Below, piece by piece: positions 1-8,937 of a DNA stretch of 64,000 nt (its first letter is position 1; each line of letters opens with the position of its first letter). The notes under the pieces were generated by a model. It worked only from the letters and a program-made list of their open reading frames with translations, was not told where the DNA came from and ran no database searches. This DNA comes from Ruminococcus sp. JC304 (GTDB lineage: Bacteria; Bacillota; Clostridia; Lachnospirales; Lachnospiraceae): the NCBI GenBank assembly GCA_000285855.2, contig HE978651.1, forward strand, positions 174,036 through 238,035, written 5' to 3'. Both the position numbers and the translations under genes were made by a program.

Positions 1-120
1 CTTGACCAAAACGCTGAGAGAGCGGGCAGGATGTAACAGGAATGAGACGGAGCAAGCTTGCTTGTGAAGGAACATTCATGGTACAGACTGAACATTTGCG
101 AAGCAAATGACACTGAGTGA

Positions 121-333
121 CGGAGTCACGAAGTGACCCCCGCGGAGTACACTAATCAATCTTAGCAACGCAGGAAGTTAATTCTCAAGGAAATGTCAGC
201 ATGTATGTAGTTTTGAAGATACAGTAAAAATCAGCTAATTATTAGCTGGTTTTTTTGTGCATAAAAACAAAAATGCGGAGTTGCGAGGTGACCTGCTAGA
301 GTATAATACTCAATCGGCAACGCAGGAAGTTAA
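121..333. repeat. Two imperfect direct copies of a ~60-bp intergenic repeat
   Basis: The block at 121-181 and the block at 276-333 share their beginning (CGGAGT, then CGAAGTGACC or CGAGGTGACC), a similar middle, and an identical 17-nt end, GCAACGCAGGAAGTTAA (165-181 and 317-333). The first copy is preceded by small hairpins such as CATTTGC-GAA-GCAAATG near 94. No ORF is credible in 1-446, so this stretch is an intergenic repeat region with a terminator between the copies. The function is unknown. Confidence 0.5.
226..257 (+). terminator. Rho-independent terminator in the left intergenic region
   Basis: CAGCTAA (232-238), a three-base loop and TTAGCTG (242-248) are followed at once by a run of seven T. 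This is a classical intrinsic terminator for plus-strand transcription entering from outside the window. Confidence 0.7.
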
Positions 334-337
334 GTGA

Positions 338-391
338 ATCAAGTAAGTCCCCTGCTTATTACTTTTTGTAATTGAAGCAGAGGACTTACAA
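338..391. repeat. Dispersed palindromic element, copy 1
   Basis: Arms GTAAGTCCCCTGCTT (343-357) and AAGCAGAGGACTTAC (375-389) pair over 15 bp with one mismatch, closing on an inner ATTAC/GTAAT stem. A second copy lies at 53281-53334. The element sits just downstream of the minus-strand peptidase T gene, so it could also act as a 3' hairpin. Confidence 0.6.
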
Positions 392-446
392 TGTTTCTTA
401 TAATAAAAAAATGTTCTGCAAGATTTGCACTGTGTTAATCGTGAAA

Positions 447-1664
447 TTATTTATAAAATAATTCAATGATCTTTAATCCTACTTCGACAGCAATATCCAT
501 TCCTTCAACAGTGATATGTTCATAAGGACCGTGGAATGCGTGGCCGCCGGTACCGAGATTTGGACAGGGAAGCCCCATGAAGCTTAAACGCGCACCATCT
601 GTACCGCCTCGGATCGGAGTGATCAGTGCAGGAATTTTGCATTCTTTGCATGCGGCGGTTGCACAGTCGATCAGTTCCATACAGGTATCAATGATTTCTT
701 TCATGTTTCTGTACTGTTCTGTGATCGTAAGTTTTACAGTACCTTCCCCCCATTTTTCATTGAGGATTTTGGCGATGTGTTCCATCATTTTCACACGGCA
801 GTCATAGGATGCTGCGTCGTGATCACGAATAATGTAATCCAGCATAGCTGTGGAAACATTGCCGCTTATAGCATCAAGATGGAAAAATCCTTCATAGTCT
901 TCTGTATTTCGTGGAGTATCTGCGGCAGGAAGCATAGAATTAAATTCCATGGCAACAAGTGCTGCATTTACCATTGTATCTTTGGAAGAACCGGGATGTA
1001 CATTTACGCCGGTGAATTCAACGACTGCACGACCGGCATTAAAGTTCTCAAACTGGATTTCTCCTTCTGCATCGCCATCAAGAGTGTAAGCATAATCGGC
1101 ATCAAATTTCTTTACATCAAAATGATCAGCACCCATACCGATCTCCTCGTCCGGAGTAAAGGCTACAGAAATCGGGCCATGAGCAATATCTGTATCATTC
1201 AGGTATTCGATCATTGTCATGATCTCTGCAATGCCGGCTTTGTCATCTGCGCCGAGTATGGTAGTTCCGTCAGAAGTGATAAGGGTTCTTCCCTTTAAGG
1301 CAGACAGATGAGGGAACATTTTTGGGGAAAGGATTCTGCCGCTGGTTCCAAGTGCCAGATCTCCGCCGTCATAGTCTGGGGTAACAACTGGGTTAACCGG
1401 ATGATCGCAGAAATCAGATACAGTATCCATGTGAGCAATAAATCCCAGCTTTTTGCGGGATTCATATCCCTTAGTAGCAGGAATATGTCCATAGACATAA
1501 CAATGCTCATCTACAATGGCATCTTCTATTCCCAGTTCCTTTAATTCCTGCACAAGCTGTCTGGCAAGGTCAAACTGGTACTCTGTGGATGGTGATGTAC
1601 CGGTTTCTTCGCTGCTAGGGGTGAAAACCCTTACATAAGATAATAAGCGTTCATATGCTTTCAT
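447..1664 (-). CDS. pepT: Peptidase T (tripeptide aminopeptidase, M20B)
   Basis: This cytoplasmic dizinc aminopeptidase removes the N-terminal residue from tripeptides. The 405-residue length matches the family. The metal and catalytic motifs are all present: GFIAHMDTVSD (H78, D80), GADDKAG (bridging D140), TPDEEIGMG (E173 general base, E174 ligand), TLDGDAEG (D196) and GTGGHAFHG near the C terminus with the last His ligand. The start is supported by an AGGAGG site a few bases upstream. It is a single gene with no signal peptide, and fits a peptide-fermenting lifestyle together with two M28 peptidases and a peptide transporter in this window. Confidence 0.95.
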   Translation of the reverse strand: MKAYERLLSYVRVFTPSSEETGTSPSTEYQFDLARQLVQELKELGIEDAIVDEHCYVYGHIPATKGYESRKKLGFIAHMDTVSDFCDHPVNPVVTPDYDGGDLALGTSGRILSPKMFPHLSALKGRTLITSDGTTILGADDKAGIAEIMTMIEYLNDTDIAHGPISVAFTPDEEIGMGADHFDVKKFDADYAYTLDGDAEGEIQFENFNAGRAVVEFTGVNVHPGSSKDTMVNAALVAMEFNSMLPAADTPRNTEDYEGFFHLDAISGNVSTAMLDYIIRDHDAASYDCRVKMMEHIAKILNEKWGEGTVKLTITEQYRNMKEIIDTCMELIDCATAACKECKIPALITPIRGGTDGARLSFMGLPCPNLGTGGHAFHGPYEHITVEGMDIAVEVGLKIIELFYK

Positions 1665-1775
1665 GATAAACCTCCTGGTATTGGCTGGGGCAGATATTGT
1701 TACCTCAGCATTATATATTTAGTATAACATGCTATAGAGATTACGTAAAAATATTTCTTGCTAATTAAGTTATAG

Positions 1776-1810
1776 AAAAAATAAGGGAGATGCCAAATGG
1801 CATCCCCCTT
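1776..1810 (-). terminator. Terminator of the BlaI-like gene
   Basis: Arms AAGGGAGATGCC (1783-1794) and GGCATCCCCCTT (1799-1810) form a near-perfect 12-bp stem with a four-base loop. Read on the minus strand it is followed by a T-rich tract (1776-1782), directly after the stop codon of the BlaI-like gene. Confidence 0.8.
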
Positions 1811-1815
1811 AACAT

Positions 1816-2190
1816 TTACAGTGAACGAACATAAGTTAATAGTTCCTCTTTTTCATTGGATGTTAATTTATGGTTTTCTGTAAAGGCACAGATGAAATTT
1901 TTCAGAGATCCTTCATAGGAATCCTCAATGATCTGCTGTGCATAATCTTCATAGTATTTTTTCTTAGATACAGAAGGAATATAGATGGCCCTTTTTCCAC
2001 TTTTGTCAATATTCAGAAAACCTTTCTGAGCAAGACGGGTGAGGAAAGTGTTAACAGTTTGCTTTTTCCATTCCTTTTTTTCTTCTTCGTTAAAGTGAGT
2101 CATAATTTCAGAAAAAGTCGCAGGTGTTTCTCTGGACCATAAATATTTCAAGATATAAAATTCAGTTGCACTCATTGCATTGTGTACCAT
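1816..2190 (-). CDS. BlaI/MecI/CopY-family winged-helix repressor
   Basis: The 124-residue protein has the size and order of BlaI/MecI repressors: an N-terminal winged helix (MSATEFYILKYLWSR, then TVNTFLTRLAQKGFL as the recognition region, residues ~5-75) and a C-terminal helical dimerisation half. Family members bind TACA-type dyads and are inactivated by a membrane sensor protease. No BlaR/MecR-type sensor, beta-lactamase or copper ATPase is adjacent, so the target is unknown. The upstream region contains TACATATTGCATATTAGTA (around 2219-2237), an imperfect dyad that could be its own operator. The family is clear; the regulon is not. Confidence 0.85.
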   Translation of the reverse strand: MVHNAMSATEFYILKYLWSRETPATFSEIMTHFNEEEKKEWKKQTVNTFLTRLAQKGFLNIDKSGKRAIYIPSVSKKKYYEDYAQQIIEDSYEGSLKNFICAFTENHKLTSNEKEELLTYVRSL

Positions 2191-2331
2191 TATTTAGTCC
2201 TCCTTATATAAAGTAAAAGTACATATTGCATATTAGTATAATATATATATAAGAATTTTTCTAGGCAATAATTATACAAAAATCATACCTGAAAATAGGT
2301 TGTTTTTACCTTATAAAAAATCTGCAAGGTT

Positions 2332-2997
2332 TCACAGCTTCTGTTTTTCAGGGACAAAAGCAGATGCTTCTTTGATCATGCAATATTGTTTCAGATTAAA
2401 ATGTGATTTTTCTACAATTCCATAAACTTTAAATCCAAAGTGTTCATATATTGGAACATTATCAGGGTTGTGGGTTTCCAGAGAAACCAGCATTTTGTGC
2501 TGCTGTGCGTAATCCAGCACTTCGTTCATCAGTAATTCAGCCAGACCATGATGCTGATGTCCGGGATCTACCGCCAGGTAAATTACATGGAGACGTTCAG
2601 TCTGATGAAGCTGGTCTGTCCAGCTGGAGTTCAGATAATCTTTTCCCTGGACAAAGTTCCAGAAAGTTTTCAGGCTGGGGTCTTCTTTGATGAGCCATCC
2701 ATCCGTGGTGAGCAGAGCTTTGGCTTCCGTGAGACAGTATTGCAGGACGTTATAAGGTTCACTTTCATCAGAAACCACCAGTATACTGTTTAATTCGCTG
2801 CTGTCTGAATAAATTTCACAGGTTTGAAAAAATTCTGTCAGGTCACAGGAAAAAAGCTCAGGCAGAAGCCGTTCTCTGGTGTTATCATCCGGTATCAGTG
2901 CATGATACAGGGGATCCTGTGCAAAACAAACAGTCAAAAGCTTCTGTAATCGTGGTAAATCTTCCTCCTGTACTCTGTACAAATTTTCGCTTTCCAT
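2332..2997 (-). CDS. GNAT-family N-acetyltransferase
   Basis: A 221-residue protein with the GNAT acetyl-CoA fold in its C-terminal half. The motif A strand and loop read VIYLAVDPGHQHHGLAELL (around residues 137-155), giving the Q/R-x-x-G-x-G/A pyrophosphate loop as QHHGLA. A following VSLETHNPDNVPIYEHFGF segment is the typical motif B. The acceptor substrate cannot be told from sequence. It lies 19 bp downstream of the M28 peptidase gene on the same strand and is probably co-transcribed with it. Confidence 0.85.
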   Translation of the reverse strand: MESENLYRVQEEDLPRLQKLLTVCFAQDPLYHALIPDDNTRERLLPELFSCDLTEFFQTCEIYSDSSELNSILVVSDESEPYNVLQYCLTEAKALLTTDGWLIKEDPSLKTFWNFVQGKDYLNSSWTDQLHQTERLHVIYLAVDPGHQHHGLAELLMNEVLDYAQQHKMLVSLETHNPDNVPIYEHFGFKVYGIVEKSHFNLKQYCMIKEASAFVPEKQKL

Positions 2998-3016
2998 AAT
3001 AGTATAAAAAACTCCT

Positions 3017-5080
3017 TTATGTATTTGTTAAGACATCATTCAGCATGGAGCAGAGCTTGGTTACTGAATTTTTAAGGTAACGGATATCGTCTTTATAGTA
3101 AGCTTTCTGTCTGCGCAGCGCGGCATCCAGGCGGCGGATTTCTATTTCCAGTACCGGATCTGGTTCCTTTATCCGATCTTTTAGCTGTTGGACAATTCCG
3201 TATAGATTTTCATGATGCATAATCCGTCCGGCACCCCACATCAGCCGGTCTTTAGGCTGGTGGAGAATATATTCTGTAAAATGATAATAGACTTCTTCAT
3301 CAAAGAGGAATGCGTACATATTATTGTCCACACGATACAGGGCTTTCAATGCATCGGTAATATTGTTGTCTGTCAGTGCATCCCTGGCCTTTTCCAGCTG
3401 CCTGATATTGTGAAAGGCAGCATCCTGAGGAAAGATTACTTCATCCTGCCAGTTCAGGCGGACCAGGTAATCCTGAGCCTTGCGAAAAATCTTCAGAAGC
3501 TGAAGGGAAGTGTTTTCCCATTTGCGGCGAAAAATTTTCCGATCCTGTTCGGAAGCCAGAGCGGAATACTCCTTATTGACCTGGCATATTTTCTGATAAA
3601 CTTCCTGTCCGAGAGATGCTGCTGTACGGAACAGAGCTCTCAGTCCTTCCAGATCAGAGACAGCGAAATCCAGAGCCTTTTCTTCTGCATTTGAAGCGGC
3701 TGCCTGTATGGTATTACTGAAATTTAGAGGCGGAAGAATCAGCCTGTCATAGGCCAGAACCAGCTTCAGATAGCATTCATGATGAAAACGGTATACAGGT
3801 TCCTGGTATACATCCTGGTTATCATATTGGGAATGATAATAATTCTGCATAAAGGGTCCTGCGCTGAAATCATTTACAGTGGAAGGAATGCCTGCAATTG
3901 CCATGGAAAAATCATCGGACCAGGTTTCAATAGGAGACAGAACAGAGATCCCGTCCGGATAAGCCTGGGGCGGCACAGTGAGGGAATCTGTGAATTCCCT
4001 GATAAAATCTGCATATTCATAGGTACAGCGGATGGCATCCCGGGTGTTGTGGGCATGTGCAGGAAGTTCAAAATTTAAGTTGGCAATAACCTTACCCTGC
4101 CAGTCCGGATGTACGCGGAATACTTGATTGTAGGCTCCTGTAGACCAGTCATATTTGGAATCGATCACGCCCCATTCCTCAGCTGCCATAGCACAGAATA
4201 CAAGGGTGTGGGCAGGTTTGTATCCGCCCTTTATCAATGCCCTGGCAATACCAAGCATCATGGCAACAGCGGCATTGTCATCCTGAAATCCATCAAAATA
4301 GGAATCGTAATGAGCAGATAAAACAATCATGTGATCTGTTTCGGTGCCCTGGATTTTTCCCACAATATTGCTGGCCTGTACATCAGGCATAACCCTGGAA
4401 CTGGCATCCAGAGAAACCTGCAGGGAGGCCGGATTATTTCCGGAGGCAGCGGTATTCTGAGACTGAATTTTAGAAAACAGTGCATCTTTCAGAAGCCGTG
4501 CATCTGCCTGAGACAGGGAAAATGCCGGGGCAAATTCAGGTCCGGCAATGTCCTGGGCATTCAGAGCGGTATCTGCAATTTCTCCATATCCGTTTGCCTG
4601 TACTGCGATCAATGCAGCAGCTCCCCGTAAATATGCCTGATAGACAGGAAAGCTGATCCACCATTCATCTCTCTGGTTGATCTCTACAAGTACCAGTTTA
4701 TTCTGTACATTTATGCCCTCATAATCTGCTGCAGTTCCTTTTCCAAGATAAATTAATTCGTAATCCTGAAAACCATCTGTCTGAAAATTAGTTTGATAGC
4801 CTCCCATCTGGAAAAGGTGTTCTCTGCCTGATTCATCAACATATTTAAGAATTGCCTTTTCAAATTCCCATCCGTCAAGGGTAAAGGTATCTCTGGAAAC
4901 ATCAGTCAGACCGATCTCATACATTTCCTCATAGAGCATGCGCCCGGTGGCTGTCTCCGCTGCAGAGCCTGCAGTGCGGTAACCAAGGATGGAATTCGTT
5001 TTTTCCTTCTCCATACGTCTGGCCAGATGATAGGACCAGTCTGTATCAAGAAAGGAGATACAGTTTTCTTCTGTATTCAA
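3017..5080 (-). CDS. M28-family zinc peptidase with PA-type insert
   Basis: This is a large aminopeptidase-like M28 protein. Zinc-site motifs are IVLSAHYDSYFDGFQDDNAA (His and bridging Asp), AMAAEEWG (catalytic and ligand Glu) and a late YYHSQYDNQD His. A region before them (YEGINVQNKLVLVEI...) resembles a protease-associated domain, and a long helical C-terminal extension follows the catalytic core. The frame stays open to an ATG at 5221, but that start has no ribosome site. A TTG at 5080 has AAGAGG eight bases upstream and gives 687 residues, and a promoter-like stretch lies inside the longer frame, so I prefer TTG; the start is uncertain. There is no signal peptide, suggesting a cytoplasmic enzyme. 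The substrate is unknown. Confidence 0.8.
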   Translation of the reverse strand: MNTEENCISFLDTDWSYHLARRMEKEKTNSILGYRTAGSAAETATGRMLYEEMYEIGLTDVSRDTFTLDGWEFEKAILKYVDESGREHLFQMGGYQTNFQTDGFQDYELIYLGKGTAADYEGINVQNKLVLVEINQRDEWWISFPVYQAYLRGAAALIAVQANGYGEIADTALNAQDIAGPEFAPAFSLSQADARLLKDALFSKIQSQNTAASGNNPASLQVSLDASSRVMPDVQASNIVGKIQGTETDHMIVLSAHYDSYFDGFQDDNAAVAMMLGIARALIKGGYKPAHTLVFCAMAAEEWGVIDSKYDWSTGAYNQVFRVHPDWQGKVIANLNFELPAHAHNTRDAIRCTYEYADFIREFTDSLTVPPQAYPDGISVLSPIETWSDDFSMAIAGIPSTVNDFSAGPFMQNYYHSQYDNQDVYQEPVYRFHHECYLKLVLAYDRLILPPLNFSNTIQAAASNAEEKALDFAVSDLEGLRALFRTAASLGQEVYQKICQVNKEYSALASEQDRKIFRRKWENTSLQLLKIFRKAQDYLVRLNWQDEVIFPQDAAFHNIRQLEKARDALTDNNITDALKALYRVDNNMYAFLFDEEVYYHFTEYILHQPKDRLMWGAGRIMHHENLYGIVQQLKDRIKEPDPVLEIEIRRLDAALRRQKAYYKDDIRYLKNSVTKLCSMLNDVLTNT

Positions 5081-5308
5081 TGGAATCGCCTCTTTTCTGC
5101 CCTGCAAAACGCAGGGGACCTGTTCTTTGTTTATTCGTAAAATAGTATCTGTGAAAATATATCCCTGTTTCATATGAAAACATATACTGTAATCAGTATA
5201 CATTTTAACGATGCAAAACACAAATAAAATCTGTTGTTATTTTTGGATGGGAATGATATGATGAAATTGGTTAGACATATTTAAATAACAGGTACAGGGA
5301 GAGGTGTA

Positions 5309-6982
5309 GTGGAAAACAAAAAGAAAATTTACCGGAGAACAGAACTGGCGCTGGTGGCGATTGTACTGCTTGTATGTACAGCAATCCTGGTGATTATGTG
5401 TACAGACAGTAAAAGACAGGCTATGGAAGGGATTCGCCATATGTCTTCCGGATGGTATTATATGGAAAATGGACAGAAAAATATGGTGACTTTTCCTGCA
5501 AAGATCATTGCCCGGGAGGGGGAGAATCTGGTTTTATATAACGATGGAATTACAGCAGAGGATGCAGGGAGTATTGTCACTACAGAGGGCGCACAGTATA
5601 ATCCGGTGATCCGTATGAATGATCAGATCATCTACCAATATAATGATTCTTCGTTCCAGAGGAATACACAGATGAAAGCAAAGTTGAATTGTGACGGAGT
5701 CATACCGGCCAATACCCGGGGAGGGACTCTGACTCTCACGTATTCCAGTCCGGACAGAGGATATTTTGAGATATCCGGTATTTATATGGGAACCGGAAGC
5801 GCAGTAACTATGTATCATGTAGTGGAATCAATGCCGGCGTTTATAGTTGCGGTGTGCTTTATTTTGCTGGGTATAATAGCAGTGTTGATTGCAGGGTATC
5901 TCAGTTGCAGACAGATGCCGGATGCACGTTTCCTGGATGTGGCACTGTTTCTCTTTATGTGTGGAAGCTGGCTTGTTACAGATTCCTCTTTGATACAGAC
6001 ATATAGCAGCAATGCGGATATTATCAGTGTGGTGTCCTTTTATACATTTATGCTGCTGGCTGTGCCCATGTTACATTTTGCCCAGAGAATCGGAAATATG
6101 AAAAAATACCGTATTCTGGAGCTTGGAATTTATCTTTTTTATTTTAATGCGGGAATCCAGGGGATTCTGAACTATTTTGGAATTTTTGAATTTGTAGATA
6201 TGCTGTTCTTTACCCACATTCTGTTAGTCATCTGGGTATTTGTCTCTGCATTTCTTCTCTGTAAGGAATACAGGGAAAATCCGGGAAGAGAGTTAAAGAT
6301 GGTTGCCACAGCCTATGGTGTGGTTTCTGCCAGTGGAATTCTGGCATTGCTTTTATACTGGATGTTGGAGATTTCTTATTATGATGTTATTTTTGAAATT
6401 GGAATTCAGGTATTTCTGGTTATTGTTATAGCAGATACTGTGATCAACATGGCAGGAAATGTAAGATATCTTATGGAGCAGCAGACGTATGAAAGATTAT
6501 CCAGTGAAGACTGGATGACGGGAATGCCCAACCGGGCACCCTTTGAAAATATGCTTACAGAAATACAGAATCAGGCATCCAGGTATCAGGATATTCTCCT
6601 TGTTTTTATGGATATTAATCATCTTCGCAGGGTTAATGAGGAATCCGGCAGGGCAGCCGGAGATGAACTGATCATTACAATGGCCAGATGCATTATGGAG
6701 ATTTTTGGAACGCAGGGAAAATGCTATCGGATTGGTGGAGATGAATTTGCTGTGATCGTATTCAACCCTGAAAAGGATGCAGAGCTTTTTCTGGCTGAGA
6801 TGGATCGTGAAATTTATAGCTTTAATAAGAATAGCAGACACAGGCTGACAGTTGCCAGGGGATATAGTCTTATACGTGATGAGGATGGAAACCTGAAAAC
6901 GATCAGTGAGTGGAAATATGAGGCTGATGAAGCCTTATATCAAAATAAGAGGAAGGGAGGCAGGACAGGTGGTTCATTATAA
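5309..6982 (+). CDS. Membrane-anchored diguanylate cyclase (GGDEF)
   Basis: A 557-residue protein starting with GTG after GGGAGAGG. One N-terminal membrane helix (TELALVAIVLLVCTAILVIM), an extracytoplasmic domain of about 150 residues, then some seven membrane helices lead into a GGDEF domain (about residues 395-550). The active-site loop RIGGDEFAVIV is intact, as is the substrate-binding segment DINHLRRVNEESGRAAGDEL. No RxxD inhibition site is present at the usual position before GGDEF (sequence FGTQGKCY), so product inhibition may be weak. The layout resembles 7TMR-DISM sensors. The next gene, an EAL protein, overlaps its end by 14 bases, so synthesis and breakdown of c-di-GMP are probably co-expressed. 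Confidence 0.9.
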   Translation: MENKKKIYRRTELALVAIVLLVCTAILVIMCTDSKRQAMEGIRHMSSGWYYMENGQKNMVTFPAKIIAREGENLVLYNDGITAEDAGSIVTTEGAQYNPVIRMNDQIIYQYNDSSFQRNTQMKAKLNCDGVIPANTRGGTLTLTYSSPDRGYFEISGIYMGTGSAVTMYHVVESMPAFIVAVCFILLGIIAVLIAGYLSCRQMPDARFLDVALFLFMCGSWLVTDSSLIQTYSSNADIISVVSFYTFMLLAVPMLHFAQRIGNMKKYRILELGIYLFYFNAGIQGILNYFGIFEFVDMLFFTHILLVIWVFVSAFLLCKEYRENPGRELKMVATAYGVVSASGILALLLYWMLEISYYDVIFEIGIQVFLVIVIADTVINMAGNVRYLMEQQTYERLSSEDWMTGMPNRAPFENMLTEIQNQASRYQDILLVFMDINHLRRVNEESGRAAGDELIITMARCIMEIFGTQGKCYRIGGDEFAVIVFNPEKDAELFLAEMDREIYSFNKNSRHRLTVARGYSLIRDEDGNLKTISEWKYEADEALYQNKRKGGRTGGSL

Positions 6983-8876
6983 TATGTCATTTCAGATTGC
7001 TGCTATTGTGCTGGTCCTGCTGGTCACAGTGCATTTTATACTGCAGAAGAAGCTTCACGATACAGGTACCAAAATATTTCTGGCAGTCCTGCTTCTGGGC
7101 GGTCTGTACATTGTTCTGGATTTTCTGGGAACTTTGCTGATTTTTGCTTATTCCAGGGAAAATGCACAGATGATAGAGCTTTTGCTGACTTGTTTCTACA
7201 CTTTCGATGTCCTTTTTCCCTGTATTTTATACGGATATATAAGAAACATGCTTAAGTCTCAGGAGGGCAGATTTTCCAGTGTCAGAAGAATTCTCCTTGC
7301 TGTAATCCCTGTATTTATGCTTATATTGGTATGGGGAAACATCCAGACCGGCTGGTTTTTCGAATTTGACGGGCAGAATGATTTTGTCATAGGGCCGTGG
7401 CATTTCTGGCTATATATTTATGATATTGTTTATGTAGTTTTGGTGATTTCTCATTTAGCAAATAATCTCAGAGGATATAATCAGTGGAAACGGTATGTAT
7501 TCTGGGAATTTCTGCTGGTAGAGGGAATCTGTATGGGAATCCAGTTTTATACGGAAAGTCAGCTTCTGTCCGGATTTGGAATGGCTTTGGGGATTATCCT
7601 GCTGTATCTGACATTGTCAAATTCCGGAGATTGCGTGGATGGAATGACCGGAATATTTGATAAGCAGTACTTTGATCACTGGATTCAGGAGAAAATCAGG
7701 CGGAATACGGAATTCCATATTCTTGCAATGGAAGCCTACAGACTGAAACAGGTTAATAAAATCTATGGAACAAGTGTGGGAGATCAGTTACTGATCCAGA
7801 TTGCTGACGGAATCAGAACTGTCACAGGTTCATCCCAGATATTCCGAGTGACGGGAAACTGCCTGCTGGTAGTTGAGGATTCTCTGACTGCCTATGAAAG
7901 AGACAGGGAGAGAATCCAGGCATATTTTCAGAAACCTTTGGAGGTAGGAGAAGAGAAGGTTGATTTTCCGGTTGTGATATGTGGGATTATCAATGGACAG
8001 AAGATGGGACAGGAAGATATGCTTGTGGGATATATTGAGTATCTGGCAGGTCTGGTGAGAAATACAGATGAAACTGTAGTGATCCAGTCGGATAACAGAA
8101 TCTTGGAAGGCTTCCGGTATGAAAAAGAAGTAGAGCATTTTCTGAAAACTGCGGTGGAACAGGATCTTTTTGAAGTTTATTATCAGCCTGTTTATTCCCT
8201 GAAAGAAAAACGGTTTATAACTCTGGAGGCGTTGAGCAGGCTTCGCCACCCGGATATGGGGATGATCCCACCGGATGTATTTATCAATATTGCAGAACGT
8301 CAGGGAGAGATTTCACAGATTGCTCTTTTGCAGTTTCGCAGAGTATGTGGTTTTGTGAAAGAAAACGAACAGATCATGGAGAAGATTAAAAATGTGAAAT
8401 TTAATCTTTCTCCATCAGAGCTGATGAAGCCGGGATATAGTCAGAAGCTGATCGATGTTATCCGGGAGTATGGCCTGAAATCGGAATATTTTCAGTTTGA
8501 GATTACAGAATCAGTTGCTACAGAATATAGTGAAAGCTTCTGTAGTGCTGTGGAAGATTTTAATAAGGCAGGGATTCAGCTTTGCCTGGATGATTTCGGA
8601 TCCGGATATGCCAATCTGAATGCGGTATTGAAAGTACCTTTTGCGGTAGTAAAAATAGACCGTTCGCTGTTGAATGGAATTTGCAGTGATGTACAGGCAG
8701 CAGATTTTTACCGCAGCATTGTAATGATCATGAAGTCTATGGGCTATATGATTGTGGCCGAGGGTGCTGAGACAGAGGAAGAGGTTGAGCTTCTTGGCAA
8801 ATGGGGCGTGGATATGATCCAGGGCTTCTATTTCTCCAGACCATTGCCTGAGAAAGATATTCTCAAGATTATCTGA
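6969..8876 (+). CDS. Membrane c-di-GMP phosphodiesterase (degenerate GGDEF + EAL)
   Basis: The likely start is GTG at 6969 with AGGGAGG eight bases upstream, overlapping the cyclase gene by 14 bases and giving 635 residues. About seven N-terminal membrane helices are followed by a degenerate GGDEF domain (the signature position reads RVTGNCLLVV) and an EAL domain. EAL residues look intact: ITLEALSRLRHP, NLSPSELM, ITESVAT, LDDFGSGYANL, VKIDRSLL and the late VAEGAETEEE. It should therefore hydrolyse c-di-GMP, with the dead GGDEF part possibly sensing GTP. It is read with the upstream cyclase and lies just ahead of spoIIID. Confidence 0.9.
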   Translation: MVHYNMSFQIAAIVLVLLVTVHFILQKKLHDTGTKIFLAVLLLGGLYIVLDFLGTLLIFAYSRENAQMIELLLTCFYTFDVLFPCILYGYIRNMLKSQEGRFSSVRRILLAVIPVFMLILVWGNIQTGWFFEFDGQNDFVIGPWHFWLYIYDIVYVVLVISHLANNLRGYNQWKRYVFWEFLLVEGICMGIQFYTESQLLSGFGMALGIILLYLTLSNSGDCVDGMTGIFDKQYFDHWIQEKIRRNTEFHILAMEAYRLKQVNKIYGTSVGDQLLIQIADGIRTVTGSSQIFRVTGNCLLVVEDSLTAYERDRERIQAYFQKPLEVGEEKVDFPVVICGIINGQKMGQEDMLVGYIEYLAGLVRNTDETVVIQSDNRILEGFRYEKEVEHFLKTAVEQDLFEVYYQPVYSLKEKRFITLEALSRLRHPDMGMIPPDVFINIAERQGEISQIALLQFRRVCGFVKENEQIMEKIKNVKFNLSPSELMKPGYSQKLIDVIREYGLKSEYFQFEITESVATEYSESFCSAVEDFNKAGIQLCLDDFGSGYANLNAVLKVPFAVVKIDRSLLNGICSDVQAADFYRSIVMIMKSMGYMIVAEGAETEEEVELLGKWGVDMIQGFYFSRPLPEKDILKII

Positions 8877-8884
8877 TATATCAT

Positions 8885-8932
8885 AACCCCTCAAAATACT
8901 TCATAAACTGTAAAAAAGTATTTTGAGGGGTT
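8885..8932 (+). promoter_or_regulatory. Perfect 17-bp hairpin covering the spoIIID ribosome site
   Basis: AACCCCTCAAAATACTT (8885-8901) is the exact reverse complement of AAGTATTTTGAGGGGTT (8916-8932). The right arm contains GAGGGG (8925-8930), the ribosome site of the TTG start at 8938. The hairpin also follows the EAL stop codon by nine bases, so it could end that transcript, but no T run follows. Formation in mRNA read from upstream would hide the spoIIID start. Confidence 0.75.
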
Positions 8933-8937
8933 TCCTT

